Origin: Chitinophaga agri
Lineage (GTDB): Bacteria > Bacteroidota > Bacteroidia > Chitinophagales > Chitinophagaceae
Length of the DNA: 64,000 nt
Assembly: GCF_010093065.1 (NCBI RefSeq)
Contig: NZ_CP048113.1
Location: forward strand, 3,782,001 to 3,846,000
Reading direction: 5' to 3'
The notes beneath the pieces are model-generated. The model had not been told where the DNA came from, did not search any database, and saw only the letters and a program-made list of their open reading frames with translations. The translations under genes were made by a program, and so were the position numbers. This document shows positions 9,241 through 17,692 of this stretch, in pieces (the stretch's first letter is position 1; every line of letters starts with the position of its first letter).

Positions 9241-9780
9241 ATGTTTTATATCAGTGAAGTAAAGAAAACGCCACCTGTAGCATTTAAAACTGCCCTACAC
9301 GAAATGGTATACACCACGTTGCAACAATTTGGTGTACCATATGAACGTGTGGAAAATGATGAGGCGATCACCATGGAAGATTGCATCCTGATCGATCAGC
9401 AGCTAAAGATGAAAACAGTAAAAACACTGTTCCTCTGTAACCGGCAGCAAACTGCTTTTTATCTGCTGGTCACCACGGCAGACAAGCCATTTATTACAAA
9501 AGACTTCAGCAGTGCAATGGAAATTTCCCGGGTATCGTTCGCTCCGGCTGATCTGCTCCTGTCTATGTTAGGCACTGTAGTGGGTGCCGCTACCATATAC
9601 GGTATACTGCTGGACAAGGAAAACAAGGTACAGGTCGTGATAGACCAGGATGTACTCGCTGAAGAATGGTATGGCTGCAGTGACAGTACCACAACCGGCT
9701 ACATGAAAGTACCTACTAACTGGATCATGAACGACTTCCTCCGGTTTGCAGCACATACACCGAAATTCATTCAGCTGTAG
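9241..9780 (+). CDS. YbaK/ProX-type aminoacyl-tRNA deacylase family protein
   Basis: A 179-residue protein with the YbaK/EbsC-like editing-domain layout: an N-terminal helix, KMKTVKTLFLCNRQQTAFYLLVTTADKP (a conserved strand-loop with Lys and the family's 'T.K..' stretch), RVSFAPADLL and LGTVVGAATIYGILLD near residues 110-130. Members hydrolyse mischarged tRNAs such as Ala- or Cys-tRNA(Pro). It is closest in shape to stand-alone PrdX/ProXp proteins. A strong hairpin closes the gene. Confidence 0.83.
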   Translation: MFYISEVKKTPPVAFKTALHEMVYTTLQQFGVPYERVENDEAITMEDCILIDQQLKMKTVKTLFLCNRQQTAFYLLVTTADKPFITKDFSSAMEISRVSFAPADLLLSMLGTVVGAATIYGILLDKENKVQVVIDQDVLAEEWYGCSDSTTTGYMKVPTNWIMNDFLRFAAHTPKFIQL

Positions 9781-9809
9781 TATAATCAGATAAATTAAGA
9801 TCATACCTG

Positions 9810-9840
9810 ACAACGCATTCTCTCCGGAGGATGCGTTGTT
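9810..9840 (+). terminator. Terminator after the deacylase gene
   Basis: 9-base perfect stem ACAACGCAT (9810-9818) with ATGCGTTGT (9831-9839); the loop contains a further small palindrome CTCCGGAG (9822-9829). Confidence 0.75.
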
Positions 9841-9892
9841 GTTATATCATTGCTGTCAATCCCGCTTCCTGACATTTATCATAAAAGACTTT

Positions 9893-9923
9893 TTTGTCTC
9901 TTATTAAGAATGTTATAGCTTTG
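9893..9923 (+). promoter_or_regulatory. Promoter of hmp
   Basis: TTTG (9893-9896), 19 bases, then TAGCTTTG (9916-9923) is an exact fit to the Bacteroidota housekeeping promoter. An imperfect dyad AAAAGAC-tttttt-GTCTCTT overlaps the -33 element (about 9883-9900) and could bind a regulator, for example a nitric-oxide-responsive one; this is inference. Confidence 0.65.
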
Positions 9924-9988
9924 CATTCATAAACAGCGCGTTCGTTTAATATAATAAAAGACAAAAAGGTATTAATATATTAAATAAG

Positions 9989-11200
9989 ATGACCACAGAA
10001 CAGAAAGATATTGTATTAGCGACCGTTCCTTTCCTCAAGGAAAACGGCGTACAGCTGACCACGCATTTCTACAACAGAATGTTTCAGCATCACCCGGAAT
10101 TAAAGAACCTGTTCAACCTGGGCAACCAGCAGCAGGGGAAACAACAGCATGCCCTAGCAGGAGCCGTACTGGCCTATGCGGAAAATATCAATGACCCGTC
10201 CGTACTATTACCTGTAATAGACCGTATCGGGCAAAAACATACCAGCCTGGATATCAAACCTGAACAATACCAGATAGTAGGTGAACATCTGCTGGCCTCC
10301 ATTGGAGAAATACTGGGAGACGCGGCCACTCCGGAGATCCTGGGTGCCTGGAAGGCTGCCTACATGCAGCTGGCAGGGGTCATGTCAGGCTATGAAACAC
10401 GGTTATATCAGCTGAAACAGAACATTCCATATAGTTGGAATGGATGGCGCACATTTAAAGTTGGAAAACGTGTGATGGAATCTGATGAGATCTGCTCTTT
10501 CTACCTGTATCCCGCTGATGGTGGAAAAGTTCCTGCTCATCAACCCGGCCAATATATCAGCCTGAAAATGTTCCTGCCTGCAATCAATCTCACCCAGATC
10601 AGGCAATATAGCTTATCTGACACGCCCAATAATGACTACTTCCGTATCTCTGTGAAGAAAGAAAAGGGGGCCACTATTGATACCAATGGCATGATCAGCA
10701 ATGCGCTGCACGACCAGGCACCCGAAGGCACTGAAGTGATGCTGACAGCGCCATCAGGTAATTTCATCATACCGGCGGACCTCCGTCAACCAGTCATGTT
10801 CATCAGTGGAGGCGTCGGTGTCACTCCTTTTGTGAGCATGCTGCAACACGTGCTGGTACAGGAAAATCCGGTACCGGTTACCTGGCTACATGGCTGCAGG
10901 AACAGCAGTGTACATGCTTTCAAAAACTTTATCAACACACAGGCACAGCAAAACGCTCAACTCAAACAACACATCTTCTATAATACGGCGACGGAAACTG
11001 AATTAGCTGAAGGCATTCATACCGGTCACCTGGACCTGCATAAACTAACAGATCTGTCGCATACCAGCGACACGCTGTACTACGTATGTGGTCCTGGTCC
11101 TTTCATTGAAAAACAGGTACGTGATCTGAAATCCTTAGGGGTGGATCACGGAAGAATATTCTTTGAAGAATTCGGTCCGCAGGTATTACACGCGAACTAA
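9989..11200 (+). CDS. hmp: Flavohemoprotein, nitric oxide dioxygenase
   Basis: A 403-residue protein of normal Hmp length. Residues 1-140 are the globin domain with the proximal His at 84 (GQKHTSLDIKPEQY) and the Hmp N-terminal pattern LKENGVQLTTHFYNRMF. It continues with the FAD-binding domain (RQYSLSDTP, the FAD motif RxYS) and the NAD-binding domain (MFISGGVGVTPFVSML, YYVCGPGPF). It converts NO and O2 to nitrate using NAD(P)H in the cytoplasm and protects from nitrosative stress. It is monocistronic with a good promoter and terminator. Confidence 0.97.
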   Translation: MTTEQKDIVLATVPFLKENGVQLTTHFYNRMFQHHPELKNLFNLGNQQQGKQQHALAGAVLAYAENINDPSVLLPVIDRIGQKHTSLDIKPEQYQIVGEHLLASIGEILGDAATPEILGAWKAAYMQLAGVMSGYETRLYQLKQNIPYSWNGWRTFKVGKRVMESDEICSFYLYPADGGKVPAHQPGQYISLKMFLPAINLTQIRQYSLSDTPNNDYFRISVKKEKGATIDTNGMISNALHDQAPEGTEVMLTAPSGNFIIPADLRQPVMFISGGVGVTPFVSMLQHVLVQENPVPVTWLHGCRNSSVHAFKNFINTQAQQNAQLKQHIFYNTATETELAEGIHTGHLDLHKLTDLSHTSDTLYYVCGPGPFIEKQVRDLKSLGVDHGRIFFEEFGPQVLHAN

Positions 11201-11211
11201 CTGGGCATAAA

Positions 11212-11250
11212 AAAGCGGATATATCTCATGCGTGATATATCCGCTTTCAG
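11212..11250 (+). terminator. Terminator between hmp and the YdeI-family gene
   Basis: Perfect 14-base stem (11212-11225 with 11234-11247), A-rich before and T-rich at its right end, placed between two convergent genes and probably serving both. Confidence 0.85.
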
Positions 11251-11306
11251 TTACATTTCGTCAGCATTCTTACTAACATGCAGCGGTGTCATCACCAACC
11301 ATGATC

Positions 11307-11888
11307 TCATCTGAATTGTTTAGGTCGCTGATGCTGCGCCGCCTGTATCGCTATTTCTTCGATCCGCCGCTGTCTTGTTTCAGGTAGCTTCGCCAATACC
11401 AGCCACTGCAACAACATCTTTTTAACCGACTTACTCAGTCCTGTGAAGTAGTCCTTCGCGCCCGGATGTGCCTTTAATGCTTTTTGCAGATCACGCGGTA
11501 CTACCAGTGCCTCTACCTCATCTAATACTGACCAGGAGCCGTTTTCCTTCGCCACAGCAATACTCGCATGCCCCGCATCTGTCATTAACCCTGCAGCGAT
11601 CAACTCTTCTACTTTATCTTTGTTGATCTTCGACCATACACTATTCTTCTTCCGGCGACTAAAAAACTGCATAAACTGATCTCCATTGAGAGGTTTCGCC
11701 TTACTATCTATCCATCCAAAACAAAGTGCTTCTGTCACGGCCTCACTCCAGGTGATAGTCGGCTTATCTGCTGATTTCTTGTAATATACCAGCCAGACTG
11801 ATTGCTCCTTATCATGATGCTCCTGCAACCATGCGCGCCATTCCTGACGGCTTGCCGGACAAATAGTCGCTACCTCGTTCTTTTGCAT
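11307..11888 (-). CDS. YdeI/OmpD-associated family protein
   Basis: A 193-residue protein with the family pattern: WRAWLQEHHDKEQSVWLVYYKK near the start, ITWSEAVTEALCFGWIDSKAKPL, the FSRRKKNSVWSKINKDKVEELIAAG segment, and a basic C-terminal helix KLPETRQRRIEEI. These proteins are sometimes annotated as bacteriocin-protection proteins; their biochemistry is not settled. It has no signal peptide. Its promoter region carries a 23-base element shared exactly with the DinB-superfamily gene at 54455 (see findings). Confidence 0.85.
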   Translation of the reverse strand: MQKNEVATICPASRQEWRAWLQEHHDKEQSVWLVYYKKSADKPTITWSEAVTEALCFGWIDSKAKPLNGDQFMQFFSRRKKNSVWSKINKDKVEELIAAGLMTDAGHASIAVAKENGSWSVLDEVEALVVPRDLQKALKAHPGAKDYFTGLSKSVKKMLLQWLVLAKLPETRQRRIEEIAIQAAQHQRPKQFR

Positions 11889-11923
11889 AGTGATCGATTA
11901 TAGACCTGTAAGGTAACAGACTA

Positions 11924-11946
11924 TTGTGACAACCCTATGTCAGTAG
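11924..11946 (-). promoter_or_regulatory. Shared dyad operator, copy 1
   Basis: Read toward the YdeI-family gene, the element contains TGACA-TAGGGT-TGTCA, a dyad with 5-base arms and a 6-base spacer. The same 23 bases occur at 54390-54412, in the same orientation relative to a gene, and both copies are followed after 4-5 bases by CTGTTAC and a -7-like TTA. It is probably an operator or activator site overlapping the -33 region. Confidence 0.75.
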
Positions 11947-11982
11947 AGACAAACGCGATGAATAAAATATTACGCTAACCTG

Positions 11983-13191
11983 CTAATACTTCGCCTCACC
12001 TTTCAGATAGATCTGCTTCCTTTCTGTCTGTTTCTGGATACTCTTATAGATCGTATTCGTAAAAGAACTATCCACTGTACCTGCTCTTCGTTTCTTCAGA
12101 TCCGTCTTTATATATTCCTGCCTCAGTGCAGTATACTTCTTTAACTCACTATTCAGGCTATCACGTTCCGCGATCTTCTTTTGTACATACACTTTTCTCT
12201 GGGCAACCGTCATACTTTTCATCACATCTGGCAGTTCATCCTCTTTAATCGCATCAAGACTGACTGCCTTATTTCTATAGTCCTCCAGCATTTCCTTATT
12301 ACCGTAATAACTATTGGCACCAGACCAGGTAGTATTATACTCTGCCCGCTGCGCTTTTACGTTAGCACTGGAAGCGCCAGTTATCATTTTACTTTTGGAC
12401 ATTTTGTCGGATGACACGGCCTTCTCTCTGGCATTTCCATAATATAGCCTGGTCTCGTCTAAACGATCGGACAACTGCGCGATCCTGTCGTCATAAGGTG
12501 TATTGACCTGAATATCATTCGCATTCATACCCACCTGTGTATAACTTCCCTGATTGCAGGCCGCAATCTCTTTCCAGATCCTCATAGCCCCACGATGTCC
12601 ACCCATCAGGATCGTATTCAATACGATATCTTTTTCTTTCGCCATTGAACAACTTACCGGGTATTTTACATCATTCGGATAATCCATATGTGGCGGACAA
12701 TCCCCCACCAGGAATATGGTCTTATATGTCTTCAGCGACTTGTCCCACTGAAACTTGGTCACGGCCTCATACAAGGCCTGGTTTACGCTTTCCGGCTCAT
12801 CTCCACCGCCATCTGCGCTGATTTGCATCAGCTTCTCATATACCGCGTCCAGATCACTTGACAATGGGACCTGGCGGGTTACAAATCCGTCACCGATATC
12901 CCTGTAAAACAGCAGACCGACCTCAATAATCGGTGCGGGTTCCGCCTGGGCAAGGCTACCCGCTATTGACCATATCTTCTCTTTGGCAGCGCCAATAAGA
13001 CCACTCATGCTGCCGGTAGCATCCAGGGCAAATACGATCTGGATCCTGGACTGTGCCCGATGAGACTTCGCGGAAAGTGTATCCTGTATAGTAGCTGACA
13101 CTGTTGCTGATCTCACATCAGGAACGGCAGCGCCAGTGAACAAAGACGCGCCTATAACAGCTGCAACGGGGATGATAAACCTGTGGTTCAT
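11983..13191 (-). CDS. Secreted von Willebrand factor A domain protein
   Basis: A 402-residue protein with an N-terminal signal peptide (IPVAAVIGASLFTGAAV) and a vWA domain starting near residue 50: IQIVFALDATGSMSGLIGAAKEKIW holds the MIDAS DxTGS motif, and TIFLVGDCPPH the later MIDAS-type Asp. After the domain the chain is charged and helical (KKIAERDSLNSELKKYTALRQEYIKTDLKKR), suggesting a coiled coil. Probably periplasmic; the binding partner is unknown. Confidence 0.85.
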   Translation of the reverse strand: MNHRFIIPVAAVIGASLFTGAAVPDVRSATVSATIQDTLSAKSHRAQSRIQIVFALDATGSMSGLIGAAKEKIWSIAGSLAQAEPAPIIEVGLLFYRDIGDGFVTRQVPLSSDLDAVYEKLMQISADGGGDEPESVNQALYEAVTKFQWDKSLKTYKTIFLVGDCPPHMDYPNDVKYPVSCSMAKEKDIVLNTILMGGHRGAMRIWKEIAACNQGSYTQVGMNANDIQVNTPYDDRIAQLSDRLDETRLYYGNAREKAVSSDKMSKSKMITGASSANVKAQRAEYNTTWSGANSYYGNKEMLEDYRNKAVSLDAIKEDELPDVMKSMTVAQRKVYVQKKIAERDSLNSELKKYTALRQEYIKTDLKKRRAGTVDSSFTNTIYKSIQKQTERKQIYLKGEAKY

Positions 13192-13470
13192 GGGAATATA
13201 TTTTAAGTGATACTACCCCATGATTCACTGGAAAGCTGATTTCCATAATAAGATCTGTTAAGGAAAATATAAAAGCTGCTGTCGTCACAGTATATGCGTA
13301 AAAACGAATTCTCACGCTTGCAGATACATGGATAATAGATTAGAACCGATGCGATAGTACTGTTTAACGCTTTTGAGCAGCTAAGAGCGCAACTGGACTG
13401 CAAACTCAGATTCCCCATCGTAAAACTAATCGCATACTAATTAATACTTATATCTTACCTTAGCAGCGGT

Positions 13471-13545
13471 TTGACGGTAGCTCAATTGGAAGAGGACCTG
13501 CCTTTCACGCAGGGAGTTGCTGGTTCGAGTCCAGCCCTCAAACCA
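13471..13545 (+). tRNA. tRNA-Glu-like gene (anticodon TTC), irregular acceptor
   Basis: A clear tRNA shape: D-arm GCTC...GAG, anticodon stem CCTGC/GCAGG (497-501 and 509-513 of 13 kb) with loop CTTTCAC giving anticodon TTC, five-base variable loop, T-arm GCTGG-TTCGAGT-CCAGC and an encoded CCA. Between the T-arm and CCA there is one base too few, so the acceptor TTGACGG pairs with CCCTCAA only imperfectly; inserting a G (CCGTCAA) would make it perfect. The D-stem also has a G-G mismatch at 10-25. It may be an atypical functional tRNA, a decayed copy or a sequence error. Confidence 0.6.
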
Positions 13546-13568
13546 ATTTTTTCATATTTGCCCGCCCA

Positions 13569-14042
13569 CTATTTCACCACTGTAGCTTCCAGCTCTACTT
13601 TTAGTGTCTCAAACAGACTTTTCACCTCCATTAGTGTCACCGCCTGTTGCATACCATGCTTTTCCACCCATGGTTTAAAAATCTCAAAAAAGATCGGCAG
13701 CAGTTCTGCGGAAGATGTAGTATAGATATTCAGCCGTACGATATTCTTACAATCATACCCTGCTGTTTTAATCACCGTTTCCAGATTATCGATTGCCTGT
13801 AATAACTGTGTCCTCATATCGGCAGTGCTGGATGTACCATCTGCATTTACAGCGGCCTGCCCGGCGCAATAAAGTGTACCTGTCACGTTCTTTACTTCAA
13901 CAGCCTGTACATAACTACGCTGGTCCTGCCATTTCCATGGATTAAATACCTGTTTTTCCATCTTATATTGTTTTTGTATTTGTGCTGACACAGGCATAGC
14001 AGCGATCAGTACGCCTGCTAGTGCCATGATTACTTTTTGCAT
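13569..14042 (-). CDS. Secreted RidA/YjgF-like protein
   Basis: The start at 14042 gives a clean signal peptide, MQKVIMALAGVLIAAMPVSAQ, and a mature RidA-fold protein of about 135 residues (VTGTLYCAGQAAVNADG, ADMRTQLLQAIDNLETVIKTAGYDCKNIVRLNIYTT). RidA proteins deaminate reactive enamines/imines; this version is exported and lacks the clear Arg105 catalytic pattern (VTLMEVKSLFE in its place), so a true deaminase activity is uncertain. It lies directly downstream of the Crp/Fnr-type gene on the same strand. Confidence 0.8.
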   Translation of the reverse strand: MQKVIMALAGVLIAAMPVSAQIQKQYKMEKQVFNPWKWQDQRSYVQAVEVKNVTGTLYCAGQAAVNADGTSSTADMRTQLLQAIDNLETVIKTAGYDCKNIVRLNIYTTSSAELLPIFFEIFKPWVEKHGMQQAVTLMEVKSLFETLKVELEATVVK

Positions 14043-14136
14043 CTTTACAGTTGAAAATTTGTACTGCAAAGCTGTGAAGAACAGCGCAAACCTGACAGGA
14101 CATACCGCACAAATTACGCGTGACAAATGTCACACG

Positions 14137-14700
14137 CTAGGAAGACAGGCGACTAAGCGTCTCACGCGACACACCCAGATAAGAAGCGATCAGGGTTTTA
14201 TTGACACGTTGTACAAGAGAAGGATATTGTTTTAATAGCTGCTCATAACGTTCCTTCGCACTGGTAGATAGTAAAGACAGGATGCGTTGCTGTGAAGCGA
14301 TATAACTGGACTGTGATTTTTTCCAGAAGAAGTGTTCCAGTTTTGGAAGAGCAGCGAACAACTTATTATCATCATCAAGAGAAATGTACAATACTTCTGC
14401 ATCCTCAAGACAATCCAGTGACATGGTAGCCCTGGACCTGGTGAAGTAAGCCTGATAATCGCTTACCCACCAGTCATCCATAGCAAAATGCAGTATATGT
14501 TCTTTATCATTAGCATCCACGGATGATAACTTCAACAAACCAGATAACACAAAATAAGAGTATACCACACTATCTCCTTCCTGTATCAGATACTGGTGCT
14601 TTCTGACCTTTCTATAATGAAAATGCGATTGGATCAGGGCAAACTCATCATCGGTCAGTGGTACGATCTGCTCAATATGTGCTCTTAACTTTGTATACAT
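14137..14700 (-). CDS. Crp/Fnr-family transcriptional regulator
   Basis: A 187-residue regulator with an N-terminal cNMP-binding-like beta-roll (RKHQYLIQEGDSVVYSYFVLSGLLKLSS) and a C-terminal winged HTH (TLIASYLGVSRETLSRL). The protein ends just after the recognition helix, slightly shorter than usual. It lacks the Cys cluster of Fnr and the RxS cAMP pocket cannot be confirmed, so the signal is unknown. Together with the RidA-like gene downstream it may form a small unit. Confidence 0.87.
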   Translation of the reverse strand: MYTKLRAHIEQIVPLTDDEFALIQSHFHYRKVRKHQYLIQEGDSVVYSYFVLSGLLKLSSVDANDKEHILHFAMDDWWVSDYQAYFTRSRATMSLDCLEDAEVLYISLDDDNKLFAALPKLEHFFWKKSQSSYIASQQRILSLLSTSAKERYEQLLKQYPSLVQRVNKTLIASYLGVSRETLSRLSS

Positions 14701-14735
14701 AGTTATTCAGTTCCTGCTACAAACATACCGGAAAT

Positions 14736-15035
14736 TTACTTAGGTGAACATTCCGGTATATACTCCCGTTGATAATATTTATCTGGCGTACCTATATACT
14801 CATCCACAGCGTCATAGACTGTATACGAATCCACCTGCATTTCCCCCTGATACAGTACTACCGTCCGCACTCCAGGCGAAGGTGCAGGTGCCGTTGGAGC
14901 ATAATTCCTGCAGGGGAATAATATATGAATCAACATACAATAGAATTTCTCATGTGCGAGTCTTACGTCTTCCACCTGTTCATCCATAGATAGCTGCAAC
15001 AGATATTTCCGTTCATCTTCTATCTCACTGGCCAT
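14736..15035 (-). CDS. Hypothetical protein, 99 residues
   Basis: Not recognised. The protein starts MASEIEDERKYLLQLSMDEQVEDVRLAHEKFY, an acidic helical segment, followed by a proline-rich stretch (NYAPTAPAPSPG) and an acidic tail. No signal peptide or membrane segment. It lies upstream of the Crp/Fnr gene on the same strand; the coding call rests on length and composition only. Confidence 0.45.
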   Translation of the reverse strand: MASEIEDERKYLLQLSMDEQVEDVRLAHEKFYCMLIHILFPCRNYAPTAPAPSPGVRTVVLYQGEMQVDSYTVYDAVDEYIGTPDKYYQREYIPECSPK

Positions 15036-15101
15036 TCAGCTTTACCTGCTGTAATCAGGCGGATAATTGCTTCATCCCGCATAGTTGCCGTTTATAGATT
15101 A

Positions 15102-15597
15102 ATGGCGGAAGATATAAAAGGTCACCCCGGTATTTTGAATATTTTGCAAACGGCTATCCTCATAGCATTCATACATTTTTCATTATATTCGGGCATATCA
15201 TATACCTTGTTTCTCATGAAGCGTAGCTCCGTTTCCCTTGTATTTAATATCTTTCTGGTAATAGGAGGTGTCATCCTGATCGTAGGTAGCGTATTGTCCT
15301 ACAAGACCTGGAAGTTTACAAAAACAGCTGAAAAAACGACCGGAAAAGTAGTAGACCTCATCACCAGCAGATCTGATAGCTGTTGATATCAATCGGCGTT
15401 TTCACGTCAACAACCGTCACCCATTCTTTTTACGCTGTGAATGGAAAGACACGCTTACCGGGCAGCTACATACTTTTAAAAGCGGCTTTATATGGAATGA
15501 TCCCACTCCGCTTCTTAACAACCGTAAAAAAATTGATGTCTACATAGATCCTAACAACCCCGGGAAGTATTACGTGGATATTACTCCGTATGAATAA
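15102..15597 (+). pseudogene. DUF3592-like membrane protein, frameshifted
   Basis: The first part (15102-15386, 94 residues) has two hydrophobic segments (IAFIHFSLYSGISYTLFLM and LVFNIFLVIGGVILIVGSVL) and ends in TTGKVVDLITSRSDSC. In the next frame, from about 15385 to the TAA at 15595-15597, lies the rest of the protein, including RFHVNNRHPFFLRCEWKD, then TFKSGFIWNDPTPLL and IDVYIDPNNPGKYYVD, typical of DUF3592-type proteins. One extra base near TGTTGA (15381-15386) separates the frames. Real decay and assembly error cannot be told apart here. Confidence 0.75.
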
Positions 15598-15640
15598 GCA
15601 TATCCATTGATCTATGCTGCATATCCATTATAATTGCTCA

Positions 15641-16447
15641 TTATCCTCCCCCCTTCGTAGGCGGATATCCAAACTGTTTTTTAAACGCAAAAGAGAAATG
15701 CGACAGATCCTCAAACCCCACTTCCAGGTATACGTCGACAGGTTTCTTCCGCTTCTGTATTATTTCGTAATGTGCAAGTTCCAGTCGCTTTTGGGTCAGC
15801 CATCGCTGGGGAGTAGCACCAAAATGTCTTCTAAAATCCCGGTTAAAGGTGGATAAGCTTCTGCCCGTCAGATAACCAAATCGTTCCATCGGCATATTGA
15901 ACATAAAGTTCTTTTCCATGAAGCCCACCAGGTCGATCTTGCCTGGTTCATCAAAATTAGCCAATACGTTGTCGATGTCGGAATCTATCAACCGGAGGAT
16001 GCTGATAGCCTCATTTATCTTCATAGCGGCTATATGGACCGGAAAAGGGCCTTCTACGTCAAAATAGGGCAGTAGTGATGCCAGACAACTTTCCAGCAAC
16101 GGATGCCGGTCGAAACTGCGGATCTTCTGCGACACGGGCAACTGTAACTGAATATCGAGATCCGCATAGAAGGTTTTCAGACGTTCCACAGATAAATGCA
16201 TCGCCACTGTTCTGTGTGGCAATCCATCCTTGGGATAATTAATTACGGTAGACAACTGATGCCGGGGTATCAGGAAAACATCCCCTGCCTGAAACACATG
16301 TGTCGCTTCTGCCTGTATGATCTTTGTCTCTCCCGACATAAACCAGATAAGCATGTGATGTTCAAACACAACTTCTGTTTTGAACAGTTTATCCTCATAG
16401 CAGGACAACTTGATATCCGGGGTGATGTACTTCGTCTGGAATTCCAT
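15641..16447 (-). CDS. AraC-family transcriptional regulator
   Basis: The cupin sensor domain comes first (HHMLIWFMSGETKIIQAEATHVFQAGDVFLIPRHQLS), then an AraC HTH pair (MERFGYLTGRSLSTFNRDFRRHFGATPQRWL and PVDVYLEVGFEDLSHFSFAFKKQFGYPP). The start at 16447 (MEFQTKY) is preferred; 18 further bases in frame add a less likely extension. It ends 66 bases beyond the SDR gene on the same strand and probably controls that gene. Confidence 0.9.
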   Translation of the reverse strand: MEFQTKYITPDIKLSCYEDKLFKTEVVFEHHMLIWFMSGETKIIQAEATHVFQAGDVFLIPRHQLSTVINYPKDGLPHRTVAMHLSVERLKTFYADLDIQLQLPVSQKIRSFDRHPLLESCLASLLPYFDVEGPFPVHIAAMKINEAISILRLIDSDIDNVLANFDEPGKIDLVGFMEKNFMFNMPMERFGYLTGRSLSTFNRDFRRHFGATPQRWLTQKRLELAHYEIIQKRKKPVDVYLEVGFEDLSHFSFAFKKQFGYPPTKGGG

Positions 16448-16513
16448 ATTATACAGGTTAAACAATCGTGGTAAGGAATATTCGCAAGGTCATGGTAAAT
16501 TACTGAAAGCATC

Positions 16514-17533
16514 TCACACAGCATCAAAAACTATATTGGTCATTGCTTCACTCAAACGCCAGAGACGCTGGGCATTCGCTTCATCCAGGGAATAGGGACG
16601 TACTCCTTTTAAGGTCCAGGGCTCATCATAGTGGTGCACTATATCTCCATTATCGATGACTGCCACATCCACGTCCTCACAATATACCCCACCTATGTGA
16701 TCCAGCATAGGACTGGTGGCGCACCATACCGTTGTAGCCGCTCCCTGAGGCACTGTTTTAAGTTTCGCGGCTACCTCCGGATAAATATTCCCATTCGTAT
16801 CATGTGTACCCATTTGCTGGAATAGGGCCATAGGTGCTTCACGCCCCAGGTCTGTTCCATTCACTGACCCCGGGTGTAATGAGTACGCCCGCACATGACT
16901 ACTGCTACCCCGTTTGTCCAGTTCTACGGTGAATAAGTTATTAGCCGTCTTCGACTGACCATATCCCTGTAAGGTCTCGTATGTCCGTGACTCAAAATTA
17001 GGATCATCAAAATTGAACGGTGCGATCTGATGACCAAAGGAAGATACATTTATCACTCTCGCACCATTAGCCTTTTTTAATGCGGGCCATAACCGGGCGG
17101 TCAACTGAAAATGTCCCAGGTGATTAGTGGCCAGTTGTGATTCATAACCACGGTCGTCCTTTCTGAATGGCACCCACATAATACCAGCGTTATTGATCAG
17201 CCGATGTAATGGCCTGCCAGATGCAATAAATGTACTCGCAAACAAGTCGACAGACTGTGGATCCATCAGATCCATTTTAGCTACTTCTATATGAGCAATA
17301 CCACCTACATTAGCAGCTGCCTTTTCCACATCTCTGGCAGGTACGATCACGGTAGCACCAGCAGCGGCCAGTATCCTGGTTGTTTCAAGTCCGATACCGG
17401 CATACCCGCCTGTAATAATGACGATCTTCCCGGTAAGATCGATCCCTTTCATCACATCCGCAGCAGTAGATGCTGCATTAAATCCTGAATGCAAAGGCTG
17501 CTGTAAAGCCCCATGGTAGTTGTGCTGTTTCAT
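16514..17533 (-). CDS. Short-chain dehydrogenase/reductase
   Basis: SDR with the NAD(P)-binding motif TGGYAGIG, the NNAGIM structural motif and the catalytic YGQSK (Y-xxx-K). The ATG at 17533 gives 339 residues; an in-frame extension upstream is unlikely. The length is more like the retinol-dehydrogenase/WW-oxidoreductase-type SDRs than classical 250-residue ones. The substrate is unknown. It lies upstream of the AraC gene, in the same direction. Confidence 0.92.
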   Translation of the reverse strand: MKQHNYHGALQQPLHSGFNAASTAADVMKGIDLTGKIVIITGGYAGIGLETTRILAAAGATVIVPARDVEKAAANVGGIAHIEVAKMDLMDPQSVDLFASTFIASGRPLHRLINNAGIMWVPFRKDDRGYESQLATNHLGHFQLTARLWPALKKANGARVINVSSFGHQIAPFNFDDPNFESRTYETLQGYGQSKTANNLFTVELDKRGSSSHVRAYSLHPGSVNGTDLGREAPMALFQQMGTHDTNGNIYPEVAAKLKTVPQGAATTVWCATSPMLDHIGGVYCEDVDVAVIDNGDIVHHYDEPWTLKGVRPYSLDEANAQRLWRLSEAMTNIVFDAV

Positions 17534-17692
17534 TGTCAGATCATTTTTTGATGAAACAAAAGTACATGCTAATCCCATGGAGGGCTTTGTTCACGATGTC
17601 AATTTTACTTTGTTAAAAATGTCATCTCTTCATTAGCCGGTGTATCTATTCGTTTGCAGCACAAAAACAGATGATTGCAGGCAATGCAGATG

